A DNA stretch of 64,000 nucleotides from Bradyrhizobium sp. CB2312 (GCF_029714425.1 NZ_CP121668.1:6717501-6781500); one strand, 5' to 3'. Shown: positions 25,981 through 34,572, numbered from the stretch's first letter. A program made the numbers and translations. Notes: generated by a model not told the origin, from the letters alone.

Positions 25981-27054
25981 TTACTGGAACTGCGACTTCT
26001 TGTAGTAGCCGCTGTCGACCAGCGTCTTCTCCCAATTGTCCTTGTACACCACGACCGGCTTGAGCAGATAGGACGGCACGGTCTTGACGCCGTTCTCGTA
26101 GGTCTTGGTGTCGTTGACGGCGACCTGCTTGCCGGCGAGCGCGGCATCCACCATGTCCGCAGTCACCTTGGCGAGATCGCGGGTGTCCTTGAAGATGGTC
26201 GAATACTGGTCGCCGCGCAGCATAGCCTTGATCGAGGGTACCTCGGCATCCTGGCCGCTGATGATCGGCATCGGCTGGTCGGCGCTGCCATAGCCGACGC
26301 CCTTCAGCGAGGAGATGATGCCGATCGAGAGGCCGTCATAGGGCGACAGCACCGCGTGGACCTTCTTGTTGCCGTAGTAGGCGCTGAGCAGATTGTCCAT
26401 GCGGGCCTGGGCCGTGGCGCCGTCCCAGCGCAAGGTCGCGACCTTGTCCATGCCCATCTGGCCGGAGACGACGACGAGCTTGCCGCTGTCGATATAGGGC
26501 TTCAGCACGCTCATCGCGCCATTGTAGAAGAAGTAGGCGTTGTTGTCGTCGGGCGAGCCGCCGAACAGCTCGATGTTGAACGGACCCTTGCCCTCCTTCA
26601 GGCCGAGCCCCTGCACGATCGACTCCGCCTGGAGCACGCCGACCTGGAAATTGTCGAAGGTCGCATAATAGTCGACGTTCGGCGTGCCGCGGATCAGGCG
26701 GTCATAGGCGATCACGGTGATGCCTTTTGCCTTCGCCTGCTTGAGCACGTCGGACAGCGTGGTGCCGTCGATCGCAGCGATCACCAGCGCCTTGGCACCC
26801 TTGGTCACCATGTTCTCGACCTGCGAGAGCTGGTTCGGGATGTCGTCCTCGGCGTATTGCAGGTCGGTGTTGTAGCCGCGCTCCTTCAACACCTTGACCA
26901 TGTTGTTGCCGTCATCGATCCAGCGCGCCGAGGACTTGGTCGGCATGGCGATGCCGACGGTTGCCTTCTCCTGTGCGGAGGCGGTGACGCCAGCTGCCAG
27001 CGTTGCAGCGCCGGCCAGCGCCAGCGCGAGAAATGTCGTCTTCAGTTTCAACAT
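25981..27054 (-). CDS. chvE: Multiple-monosaccharide ABC transporter binding protein, ChvE-like
   Basis: A 357 aa periplasmic binding protein. The signal peptide is [28 protein letters not shown]. The mature part starts [46 protein letters not shown], which is the ChvE/XylF-type first lobe. Typical elements are [29 protein letters not shown] and [12 protein letters not shown]. ChvE proteins bind several aldoses and, in Agrobacterium, also signal to VirA. The gene lies between the SMP-30 lactonase and gguA on one strand, tying uptake to sugar oxidation. Virulence-type signalling is not implied here. Confidence 0.94.
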   Translation of the reverse strand: MLKLKTTFLALALAGAATLAAGVTASAQEKATVGIAMPTKSSARWIDDGNNMVKVLKERGYNTDLQYAEDDIPNQLSQVENMVTKGAKALVIAAIDGTTLSDVLKQAKAKGITVIAYDRLIRGTPNVDYYATFDNFQVGVLQAESIVQGLGLKEGKGPFNIELFGGSPDDNNAYFFYNGAMSVLKPYIDSGKLVVVSGQMGMDKVATLRWDGATAQARMDNLLSAYYGNKKVHAVLSPYDGLSIGIISSLKGVGYGSADQPMPIISGQDAEVPSIKAMLRGDQYSTIFKDTRDLAKVTADMVDAALAGKQVAVNDTKTYENGVKTVPSYLLKPVVVYKDNWEKTLVDSGYYKKSQFQ

Positions 27055-27125
27055 GCTTCACTCCCTTTGGGTGTCAGACTGGTTCTTCGTTTCGTCGAGA
27101 ACTTGGGTGGATTGCCTCTGGCCTC

Positions 27126-28007
27126 CTATGCGAGCTTGACGTCGGGTTCCGCTCGGCCACGCGCGGATGCCTCCAAGAGAAAGGTGCAACCGGCTTGCGG
27201 ATCGGCGGCGCGCGCTGCTGCGTCCATGTCCTGCCAGGCCGAAGTGACGAGCAGGCGCGACAGATCGGGGCCGACGAAGGCCGGGCAGCTCGACTGTTTT
27301 GCCGGCACGCTGAGCGTGCGCAGGTGTTCGCCCTGCGGCGAGTAGACGTCGATACGGCTCGCGCCCCAGCAGGCGTTCCAGATATTTCCATCGGCGTCGC
27401 ACACCGAGCCATCGAGGCCGCCGACGCCGGTGTGGCGCAGCAGCACCTCCGGCTCACCGCGCGGCAGGCCGGTGGCCGGATTGAGCGGCACCGCGTAGAG
27501 CACGGCGCGCGCAGTGTCGGCGAAATAGCCGGTCGCGCCGTCAGGCGAGAAGCAGATCGAGTTCGGGATGCTGATGCCGGGAAACAGCGTCGAGATCTTG
27601 CCGCGATGGAACGCGTAGATCGCGCCGGCCCCGGCTTCCGCCTTGCGACCCATGGTGCCGATCCAGAACGTGCCGGACTGATGCACGCGGGCATCGTTGG
27701 AGCGCGTGGCGGGATTGTCGGCTTCGAGCGGACAGAGCGCGGTCATCGAGCCATCGGCGAGCTTGCGGATGTAGAGGCCATCTTCCGCGACGATCAGCTG
27801 ACGCTCGGCGTCGATCCGCCCGAGCGCGCTCGCCATCCGGCCGAGATCATGAACGCGGATGCTGCGGCTGGCGAGATGCGCCTCGAACAGCCGTCCTTCG
27901 CGGATGTCGAACCACCACGCGGTGTCGGTGGTCACGTCATAGGTCGGCCCTTCGCCAAGGTGACACTGCTCGGCGGACAGGACGGAGGTCGGCACCTGTT
28001 CGATCAT
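27126..28007 (-). CDS. SMP-30/gluconolactonase-family sugar lactonase
   Basis: A 293 aa six-bladed beta-propeller lactonase. The metal and active-site residues are visible as Glu19 in CHLGEGPTYD, Asn in IPNSICFSPDG, and Asp in GGLDGSVCDADGN. It would hydrolyse the aldono-lactone made by the neighbouring sugar 1-dehydrogenase. The ATG at 28007 overlaps the galM stop (ATGA). The frame continues to 28127 but overlaps galM, so it was trimmed. Neighbours suggest L-arabinono- or D-galactono-lactone as substrate. Confidence 0.92.
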   Translation of the reverse strand: MIEQVPTSVLSAEQCHLGEGPTYDVTTDTAWWFDIREGRLFEAHLASRSIRVHDLGRMASALGRIDAERQLIVAEDGLYIRKLADGSMTALCPLEADNPATRSNDARVHQSGTFWIGTMGRKAEAGAGAIYAFHRGKISTLFPGISIPNSICFSPDGATGYFADTARAVLYAVPLNPATGLPRGEPEVLLRHTGVGGLDGSVCDADGNIWNACWGASRIDVYSPQGEHLRTLSVPAKQSSCPAFVGPDLSRLLVTSAWQDMDAAARAADPQAGCTFLLEASARGRAEPDVKLA

Positions 28008-29080
28008 GGCGTCCTCACTGTGAAGCGATAGACGGTGTGATGCCGATAGACTTGGCCGGGATCGAGGCGCGGGCTTGGAAAATCCGGCCGGTTCGGCGAA
28101 TTGGGCCACATATGCGGTTCGAGACACATGGCGTCCGATTGCCGAATGAGCTTGTCCCCCTTGCCCGAGATCGTGCCGTCGAGATAGTTGCCGGAATAGA
28201 CCTGAAGCCCCGGCTGATTGGTGAACAGCTCCATGATGCGCCCCGAGCGCGGCGCCTCCAGCCGCGCCGCGAGCGCAAGCTTGCCGTCACGTCCAAGGCA
28301 ATAGGTATGGTCGTAGCCCCTGCCGTTGCGCAATTGCTCGTGGCTGTCGCGGATGCGCGCACCGACGGCCTGCGCGTCGCGGAAGTCGAACGGCGTGCCC
28401 GCCACCGCGCGTGGCGGCTCGGGCAGCGGAATGGCGGTGGGATCGATGGCGAGGAAGTGCTCGGCCGCGACCGTCAGCTTGTGATCGAGAATGGGCGTGC
28501 CCGAGGTCGCGCCTTCCAGGTTGAAGAAGCTGTGGTTGGTGAGGTTGACAATGGTCGGACGGTCCGTCCGTGCTTCCATCATCAGCGACAGCTCGGCCGG
28601 GCCAGTGACGCGATAGGTCAGGCGGACCTCGAGCTTGCCGGGATAGTTTTCCTCGCCGTGCGGGCTCGTGTACGTCAGCGTCACTGCGGGCTCGGCGCCA
28701 TCGTCGATCCCGCCGATGTCCCACAGCTTGCGATCGAAACCGTCCAGGCCGCCATGCAAGGCGTTCGGGCCGTTGTTGACGGGGAGCTGGAAGGTCTCGC
28801 CATCGAGTGAAAACTGTCCCTTGGCGATACGGTTGGCGTAGCGGCCGACGGTGGCGCCGAGAAACTTCCGCTCGGCGAGATAGCCGGCGAAGGCGTCATG
28901 GCCGAGCACGACGTCGTCGGTGCCACCCTTGGCGTCCGGCGCGATTAGCGCCTGGATCACCGCGCCATGGGTGATGATGCGGGCTTCGAAACCACCCTCG
29001 CCGCGCAGCACGATACGCTCGACCTTGCGGCCGTCAGGCAGCGTTCCGAAGACGTCTCTTGTTGTTCTTGAGCCAACCAT
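28004..29080 (-). CDS. galM: Aldose 1-epimerase (mutarotase)
   Basis: A 358 aa galactose mutarotase family enzyme that interconverts alpha and beta anomers of aldoses in the cytoplasm. Family elements are visible: TVGRYANRIAKGQFSLDG, NNGPNALHGGLDGFDRKLW (with the catalytic-region His), NLTNHSFFNLEG with a conserved His, and a C-terminal FTNQPGLQVYSGN. It is coupled to the lactonase downstream and the sugar dehydrogenase upstream (2-bp gap). It would supply the anomer the dehydrogenase uses. Length is normal for the family. Confidence 0.95.
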   Translation of the reverse strand: MVGSRTTRDVFGTLPDGRKVERIVLRGEGGFEARIITHGAVIQALIAPDAKGGTDDVVLGHDAFAGYLAERKFLGATVGRYANRIAKGQFSLDGETFQLPVNNGPNALHGGLDGFDRKLWDIGGIDDGAEPAVTLTYTSPHGEENYPGKLEVRLTYRVTGPAELSLMMEARTDRPTIVNLTNHSFFNLEGATSGTPILDHKLTVAAEHFLAIDPTAIPLPEPPRAVAGTPFDFRDAQAVGARIRDSHEQLRNGRGYDHTYCLGRDGKLALAARLEAPRSGRIMELFTNQPGLQVYSGNYLDGTISGKGDKLIRQSDAMCLEPHMWPNSPNRPDFPSPRLDPGQVYRHHTVYRFTVRTP

Positions 29081-29082
29081 GT

Positions 29083-30009
29083 TCAGTCCACGAACGGTTC
29101 GACCAGGGTACGCTTGCCGAGCAGGAACGCGTCGGCGACGAGACGGAGCGGCGCCAGGTCGACGTCGCTCGTTCCGGTCGCGGTGAGTGCGACGAAGCGC
29201 CGATATAGCTCGCGATATTCCTCATCGGGCGCCTCGGCAACAACCTTGCCATCGAGCGCCATGATCCTGCCGCCCCGGGACAGCGTCATTTGCCCCTCGT
29301 CGGTTTCGACCAGGATATCCCAGCTCTGAGGCCCGGTCTGGCGGAAATCGAACTCGGCGGTAACAGGGAGGCCATCGATGTCGGTCAGCGTCAGGTACGC
29401 GGCGATCGGCGCCTGGCAATTGGCTGGAAATGCGAGCTCGGCCGCGGTGACGAAGACCGGCTGCGGCAGGATCCGGGTCAGGATCGACAGCGCGTTAATG
29501 CCGGGGTCGAACACGCCGAGCCCGCCTGGTTCCCAGATCCAGGCCTGCCCGGGATGCCAGACGCGGACGTCTTCTTTCCAGTTGATGTGCACCGATTTGA
29601 GCCGGCGCGTGGCGAGCCATTCGCGCGCGGGCTCGACCGCCGGTGCGTAACGCGAATGCCAGGTCGCAAACAACGTCCGCTTTGCCTTCGCCGCCATCGC
29701 GACAAGCGGATCGAGCTCGGCAACGCCGGTGCCCGGCGGCTTCTCCAGCATCACGTGCTTGCCGGCCGCGAGCGCCGCAGCGGCCTGGGCGCGCCGCACC
29801 TGCGGCGGCGTGCAGAGTGAGACCGCATCGATCGGCGGTCCCTGCTCCAGCAGTTCTTCGACGGTGGCGAAATGCGGCAGCCCCGGCAGCGATGCGTTGC
29901 GGCTGGCGACGGCCGCGAGTGCCGCGCCCGGGACCGCGGCGATCGCACCGACATGCTGGTCGCGTGCGATCTTGCCGAAGCCGACGATGGCGATGCGAAG
30001 TTCGCTCAC
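29083..30009 (-). CDS. Gfo/Idh/MocA-family sugar 1-dehydrogenase (D-galactose/L-arabinose type)
   Basis: A 308 aa oxidoreductase. The Rossmann motif is IAIVGFGKIARDQH at the N-terminus, the EKP motif appears as MLEKPPGTG, and the C-terminal domain contains WIWEPGGLGVFDPGINALSIL with a catalytic-region Asp. Length and sequence agree with bacterial D-galactose 1-dehydrogenase and the Azospirillum-type L-arabinose 1-dehydrogenase. It makes the 1,4-lactone and NAD(P)H as the first step of non-phosphorylative oxidation. It is followed by galM and the lactonase and preceded by the GntR regulator. Galactose versus arabinose cannot be decided from the sequence. Confidence 0.88.
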   Translation of the reverse strand: MSELRIAIVGFGKIARDQHVGAIAAVPGAALAAVASRNASLPGLPHFATVEELLEQGPPIDAVSLCTPPQVRRAQAAAALAAGKHVMLEKPPGTGVAELDPLVAMAAKAKRTLFATWHSRYAPAVEPAREWLATRRLKSVHINWKEDVRVWHPGQAWIWEPGGLGVFDPGINALSILTRILPQPVFVTAAELAFPANCQAPIAAYLTLTDIDGLPVTAEFDFRQTGPQSWDILVETDEGQMTLSRGGRIMALDGKVVAEAPDEEYRELYRRFVALTATGTSDVDLAPLRLVADAFLLGKRTLVEPFVD

Positions 30010-30011
30010 GC

Positions 30012-30782
30012 TTATTCTCCAGTATCTACCGATGGCAGCGGGTCCACCGGGGCGGTCTCGATCACCGTGCCCTCGTGACGGCGCATGCCGTTGTGAATGA
30101 CGTAAATCATCGCCTCGGATGCTGCTTCCGCATCGCCCGCGGCGATCGCATCGACGATCTTCTGATGCCAGAGCAGCACGGTGTCGCGGTCCTCCGACTC
30201 GACCGGAGCACTGAGCAGGAACGAGGCGCGAAGCGCGGCCTCAATCACGTGCCCGATCGAGCGCATGAACAGGTTGCCGGACGCACGCGCCACGGCAACG
30301 TGGAGCGCGAGGTCGGCATCGGCGAAGCCGACCGAGTCGGAGGCTTCGCGCCGCATGCGCTCCATGCTGCGGCGAAGCTCGGCGATGTCCTCCTCGGACC
30401 GCTGCACTGCGGCGAGCATCGCCGCGCGCGGCTCGACCGCGAGACGGATTTCGGCGAGGTCGTTGAGGAAGCGCTTGTCGATACCGGCGTCGAGATGCCA
30501 GGCTAGCACGTCGGCATCGAACATATTCCAGGCGCCGCGCTCGCGCACGACGGTACCGACGCGCGCCTTGGTGCTTAGCAGCCCCTTGGCGACCAGAGTC
30601 TTGACGCTCTCGCGCAGCACCGGCCGCGACACGCCGAACATCGCAATCATCTCGGCATCGCCGGGCAGGCGCGTTCCCTCCGCATAGCGGCCGGCGATGA
30701 TGTCAACGCCGATCGAACGCGCCACTTCCGCGTGGTTGGAATGGGCCCGCCGGGTCGGAATGACGACGATACGCGAGGTCAT
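30012..30782 (-). CDS. GntR-family (FadR subfamily) transcriptional regulator
   Basis: A 256 aa regulator. The winged HTH is at about residues 15-80 (ARSIGVDIIAGRYAEGTRLPGDAEMIAMFGVSRPVLRESVKTLVAKGLLSTKARVGTVV). An all-helical FCD effector domain follows, with metal-binding-type residues in EIRLAVEPRAAMLAA and FHVAVA-like DLALHVAVARAS. The ATG at 30782 overlaps the stop of the truncated permease (ATGA). It probably represses the sugar oxidation and uptake genes until the sugar or its acid is present. A candidate operator is the AT-rich inverted repeat at 31480-31500. Confidence 0.92.
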   Translation of the reverse strand: MTSRIVVIPTRRAHSNHAEVARSIGVDIIAGRYAEGTRLPGDAEMIAMFGVSRPVLRESVKTLVAKGLLSTKARVGTVVRERGAWNMFDADVLAWHLDAGIDKRFLNDLAEIRLAVEPRAAMLAAVQRSEEDIAELRRSMERMRREASDSVGFADADLALHVAVARASGNLFMRSIGHVIEAALRASFLLSAPVESEDRDTVLLWHQKIVDAIAAGDAEAASEAMIYVIHNGMRRHEGTVIETAPVDPLPSVDTGE

Positions 30783-31318
30783 GAGACGGCTCCCGCACGC
30801 TTCGCCAGCGGCCGGCGCGCCAACACGACCAGCCCCTGCTGCAACGCGATGAAAGCGAACAGTAGCACGCCGGTTGCGATCTTGGTCCACCAGCTCGACA
30901 GCGTGCCGTCGAAATTGATGTAGGTCTGGATCAGGCCCTGGATCAGCACGCCGAGGAAGGCGCCGATCACCGAGCCCTGCCCGCCCGTCAGCAGCGTGCC
31001 GCCGATCACGACCGCCGCGATGGTGTCGAGCTCGACGCCGACCGCCGAGAGTGAATAGCCGGCGCTGGTGTAGAACGAGAACACGATGCCGGCGATGCCT
31101 GCGAGCAGACTCGACAGCATGTAGATCTTGATCGTCATCTTGCCGACCGCGACACCCATCAGGCTCGCCGTCGTGCGGCTGCCGCCGAGCGCATAGACAT
31201 TGGCGCCGAACCTCGTCAGATGCAGCAGCAAGGCGCCGCCGATCACGATGACGAGCATGATGATCGCGATCGCCGTCAATCGTCCGCCGCCGGGCATCCG
31301 CAGCGCGAAGTCAGACAC
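30779..31318 (-). pseudogene. Sugar ABC transporter permease remnant (YjfF-like C-terminal half)
   Basis: A 179 aa frame matching only the C-terminal half of a CUT2 permease of the YjfF/YtfT type: LPGGGRLTAI-like start, ANVYALGGSRTTASLMGV, SAVGVELDTIAAVVIGGTLLTGGQGSVIGAFLGVLI and ALQQGLVVLARR. Family members have about 320-340 aa, so roughly half is missing. The frame opens with a GTG that has no ribosome-binding site. It is joined at 31319 to sequence that reads as the start of a binding-protein gene in another frame. The ATPase, first permease and most of the binding protein of this transporter are absent. It is probably a non-functional deletion product. Confidence 0.8.
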
Positions 31319-31359
31319 GCAGCCATGGCGCTGGCCGCAAAGAGGGCTTTAGAGGTCAT
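31276..31359 (-). pseudogene. Signal-peptide remnant of a sugar-binding protein at a deletion junction
   Basis: From ATG 31359, with a GGAG ribosome-binding site about 10 bases upstream, the frame reads MTSKALFAASAMAA, the n- and h-region of a Sec signal peptide. It then runs out of frame into permease sequence and stops after 27 codons. The best explanation is a deletion that removed the body of a YtfQ-like binding-protein gene, the ATPase, one permease and half of the next. The intact leader and ribosome-binding site suggest the original promoter still drives the GntR and sugar genes downstream. Confidence 0.6.
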
Positions 31360-31479
31360 CAGGCGTGTCTCCCAAGAGTGATCTTGTGTTTATCTCGGGC
31401 GCCGATTGGTAGCATAACACCCGCAGGCGCGGCCTTTTGGGGCAGCGGGAGGCACTATTTCACGGAAGATGGGTTCCGT

Positions 31480-31500
31480 ATAGTCATATTATTTGACTAT
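31480..31500. promoter_or_regulatory. AT-rich inverted repeat, candidate GntR-family operator
   Basis: ATAGTCA and TGACTAT flank a 7-bp TATTATT spacer, giving a perfect 21-bp inverted repeat in an unusually AT-rich patch. It lies about 120 bp upstream of the retained binding-protein start codon, in the promoter region of the sugar unit. The rest of 31360-31736 holds only this site and the family A repeat. Confidence 0.45.
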
Positions 31501-31624
31501 TAGGTGAAATGATCCGGACTTGAGGGATGACCGCGCGGATAACACGCTAAGCGCGATTATGTTCCACAGATGCAACGCGGGGATGAAGGAAAATCTGTGG
31601 GGTGGTTTGCGTGCCCAGCAATGC

Positions 31625-31707
31625 GTCATGCCCGGGCTTGTCCCGGGCATCCACGTTCTTTGTGCCGCAAGCAAGACGTGGATGGCCGGGACAAGCCCGG
31701 CCATGAC
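31625..31707. repeat. Palindromic intergenic repeat, family A, copy 2
   Basis: An 83-bp element with the same outer arms (GTCATGCCCGGGC / GCCCGGCCATGAC) and CCACG/CGTGG inner arms as 13663-13745, differing mainly in the central loop. It sits just downstream of the FAH-family gene and may act as a shared hairpin at the 3' end of that transcript. Confidence 0.85.
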
Positions 31708-31736
31708 GAAGCCGCAAGCAGACGCAAGGAAAAGCG

Positions 31737-32909
31737 CTAAATCAGCTTCCGCTGCGCCAGGTTCTTCATCAGCGCGCCGATGCCGAACGTCCAGGGCTCG
31801 CACTCGTCGCTGGTGCGCATGCGGTTGACGAGCTTGCCGAGCTGGGGCGCGGCGATAGTGACGATGTCGTCGCGCTTGTGGGTGAACCCCTGCCCCGGCG
31901 CGTCGCGATCCTTCACGGGCGCGAACATCGTGCCGAGGAAGAGAACGAAGCCGTCAGGATATTGATGGATCTTGCCGATGGTCTGCGCGACGAGGTCGGT
32001 CGGATCGCGGCTGATCTTGCTGATCGAGGAATGGCCGTCGAGGATGAAGCCGTCCGAGCCCGTCACGTTCAGGCTGATGTCAAGCTTCCTCGCGTCGTCG
32101 AGCGTGAAGGTGTCGTCGAACAGGCGCAGCAGCGGGCCGATCGAACAGGACGCATTGTTGTCCTTGGCCTTCGACAGCAGCAGCGCCGAGCGGCCCTCGA
32201 AGTCGCGCAGGTTCACGTCATTACCGAGCGCGCCGCCGACGATCTTGCCGCGGCTGGAGGCGAACAGCACCAGCTCGGGCTCGGGGTTGTTCCAGGTCGA
32301 CTTCGGATGCAGGCCGGCATCCATGCCGGTGCCGACCGAGGACAGCGTCGGCGCCTTGGTGAAGACCTCGGCATCGGGGCCAATGCCGACCTCGAGATAC
32401 TGGCTCCAGGCGTTCTGATCGATCAGCACCTGCTTCAGGTGCATCGCCTGGTCCGAGCCCGGCTTGAGCTTCGACAGATCGTCACCGATCAGCCGCGTCA
32501 CCTCTTTGCGGATCGCTTCGGCCGACGCGGGATTGCCCTTCGCGCGCTCCTCGATCACGCGCTCCAGCATCGAGATCGCGAAGGTGACGCCGGCCGCCTT
32601 CAGTGTCTGGAGATCGACCGGCGCGAGCAGCCACGGCTTCTTGGGATCGCGACCATCGGGCGCCGTGTTGGCAACGATGGCTTCGAGATCGCCGATGCGC
32701 TCGCCCTTGACGGCAGCGAGCGCCTTGGCCGGATCGTCCTCCTCGCAGAGCGCGCTGATGGTCGGGAATTTTGCCGTGACGTCGAACACGCCATCGCCGC
32801 GCACGGCGACCACGGCCGGACCATTGACCTGCGGCAGCCAAACGCGGCCGGCGAGCCTGCCGCGTGTTCCGTCCTCGGGGAGAAGGTCCTTTACCGTCAA
32901 AGTCGTCAT
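31737..32909 (-). CDS. Fumarylacetoacetate hydrolase-family protein (2-keto-3-deoxy-pentonate dehydratase-like)
   Basis: A 390 aa protein with a C-terminal FAH fold (about residues 150-385). Elements include STWNNPEPELVLFASSRGKIVGGALGNDVNLRDFEGRSALLLSKAKDNNASCSIGP, which carries the metal-binding Glu and Asp region. The length and this block resemble XylX-type 2-keto-3-deoxy-D-xylonate or L-arabonate dehydratases rather than true fumarylacetoacetases. Near a sugar 1-dehydrogenase and lactonase, dehydration of a 2-keto-3-deoxy sugar acid to an alpha-ketoglutarate semialdehyde is the likely role. The start at 32909 (MTTLTVKDLLPED) was chosen over 32951. The aldonate dehydratase and semialdehyde dehydrogenase are not in the window. 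Confidence 0.82.
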   Translation of the reverse strand: MTTLTVKDLLPEDGTRGRLAGRVWLPQVNGPAVVAVRGDGVFDVTAKFPTISALCEEDDPAKALAAVKGERIGDLEAIVANTAPDGRDPKKPWLLAPVDLQTLKAAGVTFAISMLERVIEERAKGNPASAEAIRKEVTRLIGDDLSKLKPGSDQAMHLKQVLIDQNAWSQYLEVGIGPDAEVFTKAPTLSSVGTGMDAGLHPKSTWNNPEPELVLFASSRGKIVGGALGNDVNLRDFEGRSALLLSKAKDNNASCSIGPLLRLFDDTFTLDDARKLDISLNVTGSDGFILDGHSSISKISRDPTDLVAQTIGKIHQYPDGFVLFLGTMFAPVKDRDAPGQGFTHKRDDIVTIAAPQLGKLVNRMRTSDECEPWTFGIGALMKNLAQRKLI

Positions 32910-33059
32910 GGCCGCGTCCTCGCTCTTGTCGGATCGGCCGCATTTACCCAACGGCCAACCAAGTTATCGAAAACCAATAACGGTCTGTCAGGGGAAGTCC
33001 ACGGCCATTCGCTGGCGAATGTGATTTGATTTCGGTTTCGAATACGGGATGACGGTTTT

Positions 33060-33152
33060 GTAGAGTGGGCAAAGCGGAGCATGTCCACCACTCTTGGTCG
33101 AACGCTGAGACGAATGGTGGGCACGGCGCGTTCGCGCCTTTGCCCACCCTAC
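33060..33152. repeat. Intergenic repeat with GTAGAGTGGGCAAAG / CTTTGCCCACCCTAC ends, family C
   Basis: A roughly 93-bp element bounded by imperfect inverted ends, with an inner GTCCACCA/TGGTGGGCAC pair. It lies between the FAH-family gene and the YeiH-type exporter. Elements with GTGGGCAAAG ends are frequent between genes in Bradyrhizobium (recalled). No coding sequence is credible in this gap. Confidence 0.7.
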
Positions 33153-33168
33153 GGCAGTCTCGCGTCCC

Positions 33169-34227
33169 TCACTTGAACCAATGCACCAGTGCGATGCTGA
33201 TGCCGAGCAGCAGCATCAGCGACAGCGTCACGGCCGCCGTCACCCGGCCGCCGACATTGGCGAGCACACGGACGTCGACGCCCAGACCCAGCGCCGCCAT
33301 CGAGACCACAGTGAGGAAGCTCGTGATCTTCGTCACCGGACCGACCACCGTGGCCGGCACGATTTCGAGGGAACGCAGGGTCGCGAGCGCGAGGAAGCCG
33401 AGGATGAACCAGGGGGCGAGACGAAAGAAGCCGACATTGGTCTTCTTGGCGCCGCTCTGCCAGCGCGAGGCGACGAGCGACAGGCCGACGACCACGGGCC
33501 CGAGCATCAGCACGCGCATCAGCTTCACAAGGGTGCCGATCTGCGTCGAGATGAGACCGGCCGGCACCGTCGCCGCCAGCACCTGTGGCACGGCGTAGAC
33601 GGTGAGACCTGCGAGGATGCCGTATTGCGTGGCGGACAGTTGCAGCAGCGGGATCAGCAGCGGCAGGCCCAGCACCATCATCACGCCGAGGATCGCGGTG
33701 AAGGAAATCGACGAGGCGATCTCGTCATTGTTGGCACCGATGATCGGCGCCACCGCGGCGATCGCGGAATTGCCGCAGATCGAATTGCCGCAGGCGATCA
33801 GGATCGACAGCCGCGTCGACAGGCCGAGCATCCGGCTGATGCCGAAGGAGACGCAGAGCGCGACCACGACGACGGCCGCGATCGACGCCAGCAGCGCGAT
33901 GCCCGAGGCGGCGATTGCGGCAAAGCTGATGGAGGCCCCGAGCAGCATGACCGCGACTTCGAGCAGCTGCTTGGCGCTGAAGGCGATGCCGGCCTGCCAG
34001 CGCGGCGCCGGCTTCCAGAAGCTGCGCAGCGCCATGCCGAGCAGGATCGCCATCACCAGCGCCTCGACATAGGGATGCTCGAAGACGCCGAGTTCCGCCC
34101 GCTCAAGCAGGGCCGAGACACCGGCCACGAGAATGCAGAGGAGAATGCCCGGAATCAGCGCCGCAATGCGGCTAACGGCGGTGGCCGGCTTGGAATCGGC
34201 CGGGTTGGATGCTTGATTCTGCGACAC
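33169..34227 (-). CDS. YeiH/YadS-family putative sulfate exporter, inner membrane
   Basis: A 352 aa, about ten-helix membrane protein of the UPF0324 (YeiH) family. Diagnostic elements are LLGMALRSFWKPAPRWQAGIAFSAKQLLEVAVMLLGASISF, the central ILIACGNSICGNSAIAAVAPIIGA and TVYAVPQVLAATVPAGL. Relatives are annotated as sulfate exporters and are sometimes linked to taurine or sulfur metabolism. The transport direction and ion are not shown by the sequence. It is monocistronic, with a hairpin just upstream and repeat C downstream. Confidence 0.88.
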   Translation of the reverse strand: MSQNQASNPADSKPATAVSRIAALIPGILLCILVAGVSALLERAELGVFEHPYVEALVMAILLGMALRSFWKPAPRWQAGIAFSAKQLLEVAVMLLGASISFAAIAASGIALLASIAAVVVVALCVSFGISRMLGLSTRLSILIACGNSICGNSAIAAVAPIIGANNDEIASSISFTAILGVMMVLGLPLLIPLLQLSATQYGILAGLTVYAVPQVLAATVPAGLISTQIGTLVKLMRVLMLGPVVVGLSLVASRWQSGAKKTNVGFFRLAPWFILGFLALATLRSLEIVPATVVGPVTKITSFLTVVSMAALGLGVDVRVLANVGGRVTAAVTLSLMLLLGISIALVHWFK

Positions 34228-34295
34228 AAATTTCTCCCGGAGGAGAAGGATTTATACGCAGCGCGACCCGATTGGGAAATATGTTTTCAGCATAA

Positions 34296-34325
34296 CAGGG
34301 CCGAGGGAAGTTCTGTCCTCGGCCC
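34296..34325 (-). terminator. Hairpin after the small membrane-protein gene (terminator-like)
   Basis: GGGCCGAGG and CCTCGGCCC arms enclose a short loop, just beyond the stop of the minus-strand gene ending at 34339. A weak TGTTAT follows instead of a full U-tract. It may separate this transcript from the exporter gene. Confidence 0.45.
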
Positions 34326-34338
34326 GGAATAATCCGGT

Positions 34339-34572
34339 TCAGAAGATCAGGCTTTTGGCCAGCGAGGCCACCCGGCTGAAGCCGTCATAGATGCCCGGCT
34401 CGAAGAAGGCGGCACGGGCGAGCACGATGCCGGCGACCAGCGACCAGAACAGCGTGGTGCCGGCCCGCAGCAGCATTTTTGACGCGCGCGACCGCGGCTG
34501 GGTGTCCGTTGCGGACACCAGTTGCTCGCCAAAGGGCTCAAATCCGGTGCGTTCCATGGCCGTCAATTCCAT
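34339..34572 (-). CDS. Small hypothetical membrane protein
   Basis: A 77 aa protein starting MELTAMERTGFEPFGEQLVSATDTQPRSRASK, then one membrane segment MLLRAGTTLFWSLVAGIVLARAAFF and a short hydrophilic tail. An AGAG sits upstream of ATG 34572; ATG 34557 is also possible. Its composition and hydrophobic pattern look like real coding sequence. I recognise no family. It is flanked by the exporter and the Liv cluster on the same strand with no evident link to either. Confidence 0.55.
   Translation of the reverse strand: MELTAMERTGFEPFGEQLVSATDTQPRSRASKMLLRAGTTLFWSLVAGIVLARAAFFEPGIYDGFSRVASLAKSLIF

Noticed and set aside
31489..31803. A 104-codon minus-strand frame across repeat family A
   Set aside because: Its VMAGLVPAIHVL...WMPGTSPGMT peptide is just the translation of the palindromic repeat.
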